DNA from: a virus
Length of the DNA stretch: 29,903 nucleotides
Virus record (IMG/VR): IMGVR_UViG_3300019754_000015
Coordinates: 1-29,903 of that record
Strand: one strand, 5' to 3'
Part shown: positions 23,097 to 29,903 of the stretch, in pieces
Numbering within the stretch: position 1 is the stretch's first letter
How the letters are laid out: every line of letters begins with the position of its first letter
Notes under the pieces: model-generated
The model's input: only the letters and a program-made list of their open reading frames with translations
What the model was told of the DNA's origin: nothing
Databases searched by the model: none
Translations under genes and position numbers: made by a program

Positions 23097-23633
23097 CTAA
23101 GATGACAAAACTCTATTTGAAACCCATCCAAAAATGAAGCGTTTATCTTTAGGTCTGCGTTCTGTAAGCCTAATATAAAAAGTGCATTGGAGAGAATTAA
23201 GCATTACTCTTAAGACTTCCTGCCCTCTCATCCCCCTTTTGTTGATAAAGACTTTTAATTGCAATAGTGTTCTTTGCCCTATAGCCCCATCTACCTTTAG
23301 TTTTGCTTTTGGGAGTAGTGCATTAAGAGACTGCTGCAAGAACTTACCAGCTCTTCCTGTACCCATATTTACCCCTGTGTCCATTAGTTCTTTAGCTACA
23401 CTAGGACTAATGGCAAAGATAGAATCAAGATTCATCTTATCCCAATACCTTTTTGAATATATCTCTTTTGCTGTCTTTAGAGCAAGGTTTCTCATCGCAC
23501 CTGTATACCCATATTTTCTAGCTACAGCTTTGGTAATGCCGTATTTTGTTGCTCCGCCACTATCTTTTTTGTCATTAACAAACCCACCTTCTTTTCTTAC
23601 TATCTCCTCAATTATACTATTTTTACTCATCAT
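23097..23633 (-). CDS. Endolysin, glycoside hydrolase 108 type
   Basis: A 178-residue muralytic enzyme. The GH108 hallmark lies near the N-terminus: Glu15 in RKEGGFVNDKKDSGGATKYG, then IT. The C-terminal half is the associated peptidoglycan-binding domain (LKVDGAIGQRTLLQLKVF, then RPKDKRFIFGWVSNRV), with the usual ending, so it appears complete. The enzyme should cleave the glycan strand at lysis. It has no signal peptide, so it needs a holin. Start at 23633 or 23630, with AAGGAGCTGT upstream; it overlaps the lipoprotein gene. Confidence 0.93.
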   Translation of the reverse strand: MMSKNSIIEEIVRKEGGFVNDKKDSGGATKYGITKAVARKYGYTGAMRNLALKTAKEIYSKRYWDKMNLDSIFAISPSVAKELMDTGVNMGTGRAGKFLQQSLNALLPKAKLKVDGAIGQRTLLQLKVFINKRGMRGQEVLRVMLNSLQCTFYIRLTERRPKDKRFIFGWVSNRVLSS

Positions 23634-24075
23634 ACAGCTCCTTGCAAATTAGAGCGTCACACTCCTCTGTAGTAGCATTATCTTCACAATCCTCGATCAT
23701 CTTTTCTTGCGTCCCAGCACTTACAAAGCACAAAGGATTTGCACTCTCTTCTTGTTCTTCATCAACTGCTATATCTTCCTCTTGATCCTCTGATTTTTTC
23801 TCTTCAGCTAGAGTTTGCTCTTCTGTTGTTGTAGTATTCGTGACAACAGAGGTGATGGTGACAGTAGTCAAAGACTCTGCCCCTGTATTGATCACGACCC
23901 CCTCTTCGGTAGCCGTGATAGCTGTGACATTTGGTTGAGGCATTTGCACACTCTCCCCATCTGCTAGAGCTATCTCCTCTCCATTATCCACTTCCACTAC
24001 ACGAGTAGTACTATCACACCCAATCATCATCAATATCATCAATATCATCAATATCATCAATATCATTTTTCTCAT
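23623..24075 (-). CDS. Acidic lipoprotein in the lysis cassette, possible outer spanin
   Basis: A 150-residue protein starting at 24075 with a strong GGAGGTGCAAA ribosome site. The signal peptide is MRK followed by four ILM repeats, then the lipobox MMIGC with Cys20 as the lipid-anchored residue. The mature part is very acidic and Thr/Glu-rich and carries several Cys near the end (LCFVSAGTQEKMIEDCEDNA). It lies between a holin-like gene and the endolysin, overlapping both, so a role in outer membrane disruption is likely. It is longer than typical Rz1 proteins, so the spanin call is tentative. Confidence 0.7.
   Translation of the reverse strand: MRKMILMILMILMILMMIGCDSTTRVVEVDNGEEIALADGESVQMPQPNVTAITATEEGVVINTGAESLTTVTITSVVTNTTTTEEQTLAEEKKSEDQEEDIAVDEEQEESANPLCFVSAGTQEKMIEDCEDNATTEECDALICKELYDE
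24026..24066. repeat. 9-bp tandem repeat in a signal peptide
   Basis: Four perfect ATCATCAAT units (24026-24061) plus a partial fifth. On the minus strand they encode the ILM repeats of the lipoprotein signal peptide. Unit length is a multiple of three, so slippage would change length without shifting frame. Confidence 0.9.
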
Positions 24076-24281
24076 TTTGCACCTCCTACTGGTTGCGTTG
24101 TGATTGCTCTGAGTCCTGCAAAAACAAAACTTAAAATCATCATCCCAGCACCATAATATTGTGATGGGATAAATTCCTGAACAGTTGGTGCAAATTGAAT
24201 TACTGCACCAATCACACCTACAGCTGTTGCTGTCCACATTGTTTTACTTTCTAGCATTTTTTTATGCTTTCTATCTTCCAA
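24072..24281 (-). CDS. Holin-like small membrane protein
   Basis: A 69-residue protein with two membrane helices: TMWTATAVGVIGAVIQF at about 14-31 and YGAGMMILSFVFAGLRAI at about 43-60. The N-terminus is basic (MEDRKHKKMLESK). The start is probably TTG at 24281, with AGGAG seven bases upstream; the ATG nine codons later lacks a ribosome site. It overlaps the lipoprotein start by ATGA. Size, topology and location next to the endolysin fit a class II holin. Confidence 0.72.
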   Translation of the reverse strand: MEDRKHKKMLESKTMWTATAVGVIGAVIQFAPTVQEFIPSQYYGAGMMILSFVFAGLRAITTQPVGGAK

Positions 24282-24290
24282 AATATTCTC

Positions 24291-24551
24291 CTAATAATGT
24301 ATTTTTAAAGCAGTAAATGCTCCAACTACTGAAGTGGCGAACACTCCTAAGACGGTTCTAATAGTCCATTTTCTATCATTTTCCAGACTCTCTATCCTAC
24401 GCACAACCGAATCCATCCGCACAGCATTTGCAGATAGTTTTTCAACTATCAACGCTATTTTGTTAAGATTTTTTGTTGTTTGCTTTTGATAAACAATCAT
24501 TCTCTCAAACTCCACGCGGAGCTGATTCAAGGCTCTCTCTTCATCATTCAT
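24291..24551 (-). CDS. Coiled-coil protein with C-terminal membrane helix, XhlA-like
   Basis: An 86-residue protein. Residues 1-62 are a coiled coil (NQLRVEFERMIVYQKQTTKN, then RIESLENDRKW); residues 66-84 are a hydrophobic helix (VLGVFATSVVGAFTAL). This layout matches haemolysin XhlA-type proteins that act with holins. The ribosome site AGGAGGTATAAAAA is strong. It lies directly upstream of the holin-like gene. Confidence 0.7.
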   Translation of the reverse strand: MNDEERALNQLRVEFERMIVYQKQTTKNLNKIALIVEKLSANAVRMDSVVRRIESLENDRKWTIRTVLGVFATSVVGAFTALKIHY

Positions 24552-24888
24552 TTTTTATACCTCCTTTCCAGTAATGATACAGCCTAACCGCACCAACCAA
24601 GACCACTCTTTTCCATCTAGCAATCTCTAAAGCTATGAGTATCTCTTCAAAATAGTCGTCAGCTTTTTCATACTCCTCTATCGCACAGAGATAGTCATGG
24701 ATAATCACAGCAGGAAGTATAGAGGTGTCATTTGGCGGTATAACCGTCCAAAAGACTCTAGGGATATCTGCTCCATTGGTAGAGTACCCTTCTGGTACAA
24801 TCACATCTTTATACAAAATCGCACTAAGCACAATAAACCGTCTATCTCGTCGAGGAGACAAAATAATATCTTTATACTCTACCCCCAT
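24544..24888 (-). CDS. DUF1353 family protein
   Basis: A 114-residue protein with the DUF1353 signature: GYSTNGADIPRVFWTVIPP, then LPAVIIHDYLC, which places the conserved Asp and His. I chose the ATG at 24888 because GGAGG lies seven bases upstream and it overlaps the previous stop by ten bases; a longer frame from 24948 lacks a ribosome site. Members occur in phage tail-lysis regions, and their biochemical role is unknown. Confidence 0.85.
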   Translation of the reverse strand: MGVEYKDIILSPRRDRRFIVLSAILYKDVIVPEGYSTNGADIPRVFWTVIPPNDTSILPAVIIHDYLCAIEEYEKADDYFEEILIALEIARWKRVVLVGAVRLYHYWKGGIKNE

Positions 24889-25478
24889 ACCACAGCCTCC
24901 AACTCTTCCAGCGAAGTAGCCGAATCTATAGCTCCCTCCAGTGTCCATTTCTTTTGCATAGCCAAAGCAAAATTATCTATAATCGCGGTATAAGCGTTAA
25001 ATATATCTACATCAGTACAAGGATGCTTCTGATTGTCCGAATCATTCAGCACAGTACTAGTAGCCCCTGCTCTTTGTAATCTCTTGTACTCTTCGTCAAA
25101 ATTGTCCTTGTCTTCACGACCACCATCTACCTCTATTTCTGTGCCATTCTCTAGCGTTAGAGCAACACGAGGTCTTACTGTAGCGGTGGCAAAGGCACTT
25201 TTGATAGAAGCTTTTTTCTCTATTTTGAGCAAAGCAAGGTCTCTCTCTTCTATTGTATATTTTACGAGAATATATTCTTCTTTGACTATATATTCTTTAT
25301 CTGCTATGCTATGAGTAGAGGGATTAAATGGAGGGATATTCCCTTTTATTGGATACAGACCCATCTTTATATATTCTGCATTTGTAGTGTTTATTCCTAC
25401 TCTCTTATTTTTATATATCTTTCCGCGTTGTACCAATACACCTGTAAAAACATTATTTATTACTTCTCCGTACATCAT
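24879..25478 (-). CDS. Tail fibre-associated protein with DUF4376-like C-terminus
   Basis: A 199-residue protein. The N-terminus (YGEVINNVFTGVLVQRGKIY) reads like the conserved start of tail-fibre assembly proteins. Residues about 85-195 (KKASIKSAFATATV, then EIEVDGGREDKDNFDEEYKR, ending LEGAIDSATSLEELEAVVWG) fit DUF4376. Such proteins accompany receptor-binding proteins and may help assemble or decorate the fibre. It overlaps the fibre gene upstream by ATGA. Confidence 0.7.
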   Translation of the reverse strand: MMYGEVINNVFTGVLVQRGKIYKNKRVGINTTNAEYIKMGLYPIKGNIPPFNPSTHSIADKEYIVKEEYILVKYTIEERDLALLKIEKKASIKSAFATATVRPRVALTLENGTEIEVDGGREDKDNFDEEYKRLQRAGATSTVLNDSDNQKHPCTDVDIFNAYTAIIDNFALAMQKKWTLEGAIDSATSLEELEAVVWG

Positions 25479-26911
25479 AGCGTCCCCTTTTTAAAGAAAA
25501 ATAAATTGGATAAAACCATCCTTGAGTCAGTCACCCCATTAATCGCAGAGGTTGCCACCATACGCATTTTTTTAACTGCTTGCTCCTCAAATTCAAATAT
25601 AATTGCTGTCGTAGAAAGCAAACTATTATCATCCACTACATTAGCAACTTCTATCCAATTTTCTTCATTCTCTTTCTGTATCTCTAAAGTATATGTATCT
25701 GGAGCCTGATAATAACTAGGTGATGGTGGTCTACCTTGCAAAACAATCATAGACATTACTGTTGCAGTATCAAAAATATAGATAAAAGAATAGGGATATA
25801 CCGAAGAGTCGTCTGTATACCAAGAGTAATTATACGCAGGGGTACGGAGAAGGTTTGATATGTTTCCATCTAACACATTTTCACCCTCCCAAGTCCCATC
25901 AGTATGGTACGGAGTAACATTTTCCATTGTAATAGTAGAAACTGAAAAAGAACTTGTTTCCGTTTCTGTATAAATCGTTAGCGTAGCAGTATATGTACCC
26001 TCAACATCCGCATAAAGATAAGGGAAAAGGGTGTCATCATCTCTAAGATAGGTCGTGCTAGATGTAGGTTTTTCCAAATTCCAAGCATAAGTAAAAGGCT
26101 CTGGCGGGTTGCTGGAGCTGTAGCTAAGACTTCCGTCTAGTCTCCAAGCTCGAAGAGATTCAGTCATTGGAGCATCCCCCTGTGTAATATACGCTACCAA
26201 CTTCGGACTAGCTTCTTTGTACCCTCCCAATTTCAACCCCCTAATATTTTCCCCACCATCTGTGCTATAAAAAAAGGCAGTCTCTACATTTGTCTCATTC
26301 CAGTTTGGCTCATAACCCTCATCTGGCCAAGAAACAGATTCTGGCCATACCACAGTATATCCATTTGCCGAGAGTTCTATATACCATCTAGTTGTACCAG
26401 CTGGTATATTTAGAAACTCTATTGCTTCATCTTGTTCAAGCGTAGCACTTAGAAAATTTCCTTTCTCTAAATCCAAGCTAAACCCTGTTTGAGACCCAAG
26501 CGTATTATTAAAGATCACATGCCCATTGGCATCCAAATCTGCTTCTAGTCTTTTACTTTTATCTACCCTTAACCAATTTTCGTCACTCTCCCCAGTAGGT
26601 GCATGTGGGTTTGGCTCTATATTCGAGATATATTGTGCTGCACCAATAGAAACACTATCTCCTTTTTTATAGACAATTGTAGAGCTGTAGATACCTTTGT
26701 AATTTATTGCTCCACCGAAAAGGGTTGATAAATACTCCAACTCTTCGCTTAAAATATTCATGTCTCCCACAAGTATGTTTGTCTGCGGTGTAAACTTATC
26801 ATTAAAATAATTTAGATAGTTCTGAACATTTGTAGTAAACTCTACAGGTGTTTGGTCGGTCTTTAGGGGAACTACTCCCAAATATACATCTAGTGGTGTT
26901 AGTTGTTGCAT
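25475..26911 (-). CDS. Receptor-binding tail protein with PKD-like and discoidin-like domains
   Basis: A 478-residue protein, probably the adhesin at the tail tip. Residues about 1-60 attach to the tail. Residues about 68-115 (YKGIYSSTIVYKKGDSVSIG, then NIEPNPHAPTGESDENW) resemble a CBM5/12-type carbohydrate-binding strand set. Residues about 235-330 look like a PKD/Ig-type fold (WRLDGSLSYSSSNPPEPFTY, then YADVEGTYTATLTIYT). Residues about 335-475 look like an F5/8-type C (discoidin) domain (DGTWEGENVLDGNISNLLRT). These folds bind surface glycans. Domain calls are by pattern only. Confidence 0.72.
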   Translation of the reverse strand: MQQLTPLDVYLGVVPLKTDQTPVEFTTNVQNYLNYFNDKFTPQTNILVGDMNILSEELEYLSTLFGGAINYKGIYSSTIVYKKGDSVSIGAAQYISNIEPNPHAPTGESDENWLRVDKSKRLEADLDANGHVIFNNTLGSQTGFSLDLEKGNFLSATLEQDEAIEFLNIPAGTTRWYIELSANGYTVVWPESVSWPDEGYEPNWNETNVETAFFYSTDGGENIRGLKLGGYKEASPKLVAYITQGDAPMTESLRAWRLDGSLSYSSSNPPEPFTYAWNLEKPTSSTTYLRDDDTLFPYLYADVEGTYTATLTIYTETETSSFSVSTITMENVTPYHTDGTWEGENVLDGNISNLLRTPAYNYSWYTDDSSVYPYSFIYIFDTATVMSMIVLQGRPPSPSYYQAPDTYTLEIQKENEENWIEVANVVDDNSLLSTTAIIFEFEEQAVKKMRMVATSAINGVTDSRMVLSNLFFFKKGTL

Positions 26912-27849
26912 TATATTACTCCTATTATTGTGGATTGTGTTTTTGTGGATTGTGTGTTTTCCAAAGGTATTTCAAATTCTTCAAAATACCCAAGAGTTAT
27001 TGTTTCTGAGAATTTGTCCGAATCTGTTGGCACAAAAAGAATATTCGTACCAATTATTCGAGATATTTTTTGAGCTACAATATCAAAAATATCCAACTCT
27101 ATCATCACTGAAGCAGACAATATTTTGATATGTCCATATCTCGTAATTGTTCTAAATCCTGTCACCTCGGATTTTTGAATAGTAGAAGTATCTTCATATT
27201 TGAGCGATGTTCCCATCAGCGTACAGCCTAACGGCTCTAGCCTGCCCATAACTACCACCCCTATTTGTACCCCTTGCGTAAAAGTGAATCGCAAAGTTGA
27301 CTGTGGTAGCCATTCCAATTCTCCCCTATATATTGTGTTTAAATCTTTCGCCTCTGCGTAAAAATAATCATAATAGCTCAAGCAACCGACATCTCGACCG
27401 TGGAACTCTTCTGTATATACAATATCACCTGTACTATCATCTATCTGCTCTATCTTCAAAAAATAAAATTCCATATCCAAGAGAGAGAAGGCTGTTGACT
27501 CAGAGAAGTCAAACTCTAATACAGCATTATATCCATAGGTTTGTGACCCAATAAATTCATCTACAGCAAGCATTTTGTAACTATTTACTGGACCCCAAAA
27601 AGTCCAAACATAAGGATTTGCAGGGGGAAAGTTCCCCACATTCCCTGCTGTAGAAGAACGGTATATAGCATTCAGTTCGCTTACTTTGCAATAGGCATTG
27701 AGATCAAAAGAAGTAGATGCACTATATTCTGCATAGCCTTCATCGACTATACCTGTAGAAAATGAAGGGGCTTGATAGTAGCCTACTTCATAAGTCACGC
27801 CATCCGCGGATACGATTTTATCTCCTCGAAGAGGCTCTAAAAAATTCAT
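26911..27849 (-). CDS. Tail-tip protein of unknown family
   Basis: A 312-residue protein immediately after the tape measure and before the receptor-binding protein, where a distal tail or baseplate protein is expected. It is beta-rich with many Tyr/Phe and Thr/Ser residues (YSASTSFDLNAYCK, FTFTQGVQIGVVVMGRLEPL). I recognise no diagnostic motif. It starts with ATGA overlapping the tape measure stop and ends with TAATG overlapping the next start, so the three genes are coupled. Confidence 0.65.
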   Translation of the reverse strand: MNFLEPLRGDKIVSADGVTYEVGYYQAPSFSTGIVDEGYAEYSASTSFDLNAYCKVSELNAIYRSSTAGNVGNFPPANPYVWTFWGPVNSYKMLAVDEFIGSQTYGYNAVLEFDFSESTAFSLLDMEFYFLKIEQIDDSTGDIVYTEEFHGRDVGCLSYYDYFYAEAKDLNTIYRGELEWLPQSTLRFTFTQGVQIGVVVMGRLEPLGCTLMGTSLKYEDTSTIQKSEVTGFRTITRYGHIKILSASVMIELDIFDIVAQKISRIIGTNILFVPTDSDKFSETITLGYFEEFEIPLENTQSTKTQSTIIGVI

Positions 27850-29903
27850 ATTGCGATCCTGCTTGTTTTTGTGTTTCTATCAATATTTTTATTACTATCT
27901 CTTATCATTTTAAGTTCTCTCCTTAACTCTCCAAGCTCTTCTCTTAGCACTTCTATGAGCTCTTTTTGCCCCAATGGATCATTGGGATTTTTTAGAGGAA
28001 TGACCGCTTCGCTATATCCTGCCTCACCAATCAAAGCTCTTGTCGGTCCCGTGACAATCCCACCCTCTGCAAAGTGATGATAGCTAGAATCATTTTGAAT
28101 AAAGCTTTGTATCATTCCTGCACCATTGAGTCCGCTATCATCTGCCCAGTAGTCAATTTCGGCTTGATTAGGATTGCGAGAGAGTCCTTCTGTATAGAGA
28201 AGCTTTACAAATGCATCCCTACTCATTTTTCCGTTTTCTAGTTCTGCAACAGCCAAAGACTCCCCTAAATTGGAAAAATTAACGGCGGAGCCAGACTCTA
28301 CCTGTGCCGTCCAATATGCTAGACCTGCACTATCTGCTGTACGACCAAGAATATCCTTATACACATGTCCTACTAAATCGGCTGTAGTTAACGCGGTACT
28401 CACAGGTTCAGGCGCAACACTTGCCACAGGTGCAGAGGCAACACTTACGGCTGTAGGACTGCTGTACCCACCCACCGAAGCAGAATATGAAGAGCTTAGA
28501 CCACCCACAGCTTCGTTTATGCTTTTTAGCCAAAATACAGCTTCCTCTTGTAAATCATTTATTGCAGAAATGAGGGGGTCTTTATTATCTGCCAAATCTT
28601 CCAAATCGTTCAATACGATATTTCTCTCGTGTTCGTACTGTGCAGTTGTAGAGACCGTATCTCGTACATTCCCAAGATATGCATCTGCACTCTTGGTGAG
28701 CATATCCACAAGACTAGAGAACTGTTCTGCATTTCGAGTAGATACAGAATCCGTAACTTTTTGTAGGTAAAAAGAGTAACTCAGTTGAGACTCTACTAGC
28801 TTATTTGTGTCCAATCTAGCATTGTCTACATAGTTTTGCAAAGTATCTAGTGCATCTATCATAGATGTAAGTAGTGCCGTCTGCTCACTATAATAGGAAT
28901 CTACCATAGACATAGACTCTTCTGTCAGTGCTATCATTTCATCTGAATCGCTAGTGTTTGCTATCTTTGCTATCATATCTTCTATCTGTAGAGTATTTGT
29001 AGTATCAACTGCTCCATTTTCGTAAAAACTAATTCTCTCTTCCAGTGAGAGCTGTAACCCATCTAAACTAGAGATAAGCTCTTCTATCTTTGCTTTTTCT
29101 GCATCCATAGCGGATATTGCATCTGCAAATGTAGAATCAACTGTAAGCAAAGCATCTCCTAGAGCCTCCCATTCCGCTAACTCTTCAGAGCTTAAACCGC
29201 TTTGATTTGCAGAAGAAAATGCAGAGAGATAGTTTGAGCTATCTATGCCATATAGTCCTGTATTTTTTTGCACCGATGCCAAAGCGATTCCAGTGGCATC
29301 AATAGCTTGTTGATATACATCTGCATCATATTCGCCACGCATATCCATCTGACTCATCGCAAAGTTTGAGGCTACAGATGCATACTGTGCAGATAGTGCC
29401 AAAGAATCAAATGTGGTTTCTAATGCCTTTGCAGATGTTCGTACATCTAATAGTGCATCGCCCATCTCTTGCCAATCTTCTAGTTGCTCCTCGGTGAGAC
29501 CTCCGCTCTGAGCCTTTGCAAATTCTGCAAGATAATTTTGATAAGTAACTCCTGCAAGGTTTGTACTCTCTTCTATCTCTTGCAAACGGGACTGAGAAGC
29601 TAGAAGCATATCTTCATATATCTTTCTATCCCAAGCTTCACCCTCTATTTTAGATTTTTCGCTTGCGAAATTTGAAGACTGCGCAAGGATTGATGCCAAG
29701 GTAGCTTCTTTAGGCAAAGCATTTTCCAATGTTTTGATAGCTCCAGATAAATCTTTCCAGCTATCTAACTGCTCTTTCGACATCTCTCCAAGAGAAGCTT
29801 TCTCAAACTCCTCAAGGAAATTTGATGAATCTATCCCTACTAATCCTGTGTTTTGCACTACCATCTCTAGTTGCATCTTCTTAGCATCTAGTTCATCTAT
29901 CCA
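27846..29903 (-). CDS. Tape measure protein, C-terminal part with DUF4214 region (enters from the window end)
   Basis: Continuation of the tape measure frame that exits at position 1; it is open at 29903. It carries three more copies of the TG-x7-NFL/NYL...LxxWxxL repeat, spaced about 95 and 101 residues apart, embedded in coiled coil. Codons at about 28080-28390 match a DUF4214 region (KDILGRTADSAGLAYW, then LYTEGLSRNPNQAEIDYW). The end has the usual tape measure tail signature: EGGIVTGPTRALIGEAGY, then EAVIPL at about 28000, followed by a basic coiled coil. The stop codon overlaps the next gene by ATGA. The 14-bp palindromic repeat at 29657-29670 is translated here as FASEK. Together the two parts encode more than 1,830 residues, long for a 30-kb genome. 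Confidence 0.9.
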   Translation of the reverse strand, partial: WIDELDAKKMQLEMVVQNTGLVGIDSSNFLEEFEKASLGEMSKEQLDSWKDLSGAIKTLENALPKEATLASILAQSSNFASEKSKIEGEAWDRKIYEDMLLASQSRLQEIEESTNLAGVTYQNYLAEFAKAQSGGLTEEQLEDWQEMGDALLDVRTSAKALETTFDSLALSAQYASVASNFAMSQMDMRGEYDADVYQQAIDATGIALASVQKNTGLYGIDSSNYLSAFSSANQSGLSSEELAEWEALGDALLTVDSTFADAISAMDAEKAKIEELISSLDGLQLSLEERISFYENGAVDTTNTLQIEDMIAKIANTSDSDEMIALTEESMSMVDSYYSEQTALLTSMIDALDTLQNYVDNARLDTNKLVESQLSYSFYLQKVTDSVSTRNAEQFSSLVDMLTKSADAYLGNVRDTVSTTAQYEHERNIVLNDLEDLADNKDPLISAINDLQEEAVFWLKSINEAVGGLSSSYSASVGGYSSPTAVSVASAPVASVAPEPVSTALTTADLVGHVYKDILGRTADSAGLAYWTAQVESGSAVNFSNLGESLAVAELENGKMSRDAFVKLLYTEGLSRNPNQAEIDYWADDSGLNGAGMIQSFIQNDSSYHHFAEGGIVTGPTRALIGEAGYSEAVIPLKNPNDPLGQKELIEVLREELGELRRELKMIRDSNKNIDRNTKTSRIAI
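29657..29670. repeat. Palindromic repeat TTTCGCTTGCGAAA, copy 6
   Basis: Perfect 6-bp arms with a TT centre, inside the tape measure gene, where it reads FASEK on the coding strand. Confidence 0.8.
29781..29903. repeat. Near-identical repeat shared with the window's start (copy 2)
   Basis: Second copy of the 123-bp sequence at 13-135. It encodes the repeat beginning WIDELDAKKMQLEMVVQ. Upstream in gene sense the sequence runs off the window; downstream it diverges from copy 1 right after the codons for EMSK (EQ here, DD at the window start). Confidence 0.9.

Noticed and set aside
1-29903. Simple circular assembly overlap at the window ends
   Set aside because: The shared sequence has a mismatch and ends 12 bases before position 1, where 7 of 12 bases differ. 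A repeat copy explains this better than an overlap, although a circular molecule is still likely.

Overview
The window is one tailed-phage genome, or nearly all of one, and it looks like a phage-plasmid. It carries a complete HK97-type siphovirus morphogenesis set, a lysis cassette, a replication module and a ParA/ParB partition pair. No integrase, recombinase or telomere resolvase is visible. The host is probably a member of the Campylobacterota: the genome is AT-rich, favours AGA/ATA/CTA codons, and carries a DUF4214 domain and a CI-like repressor head resembling proteins known from that phylum. This assignment is by family resemblance only.

Layout. Two long transcription units diverge from a control region at about 16,508-16,867. 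The leftward unit (minus strand) begins with replication genes (16,507 to 14,066). It continues through HNH nuclease, small and large terminase, a frameshifted cytosine methyltransferase, a small membrane protein, portal, prohead protease and capsid. Then come head-tail connectors, tail completion proteins, tail tube protein, the gpG/gpGT chaperone pair with a classical slippery site, and the tape measure. The tape measure runs off the window at position 1 and re-enters at position 29,903. The same strand then carries tail-tip and fibre genes and a lysis cassette (holin-like proteins, a lipoprotein and a GH108 endolysin) ending at 23,097. Most neighbours overlap by ATGA or TAATG, so translation is coupled.

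The rightward unit (16,811 to 23,000) starts with three AT-rich cassettes. Three near-identical promoter-like repeats and three hairpins separate small genes of unknown function. Next come a Cro-like regulator and a consensus sigma-70 promoter with an operator-like palindrome at its start point. A maintenance block follows: small HTH proteins, a CI-like regulator, ParA, ParB and several small phage proteins. The two units converge at about 23,001-23,096.

The observations most worth following are: (1) six dispersed copies of a 14-bp palindrome of type TTTCGCNNGCGAAA, a possible dispersed centromere for the ParB or a mobile palindromic repeat; (2) the promoter/gene/hairpin cassettes; (3) the lambda-type GGGAAAG frameshift site; (4) near-identical repeat copies in the tape measure at the two window ends, which suggest the contig broke inside a repeat.
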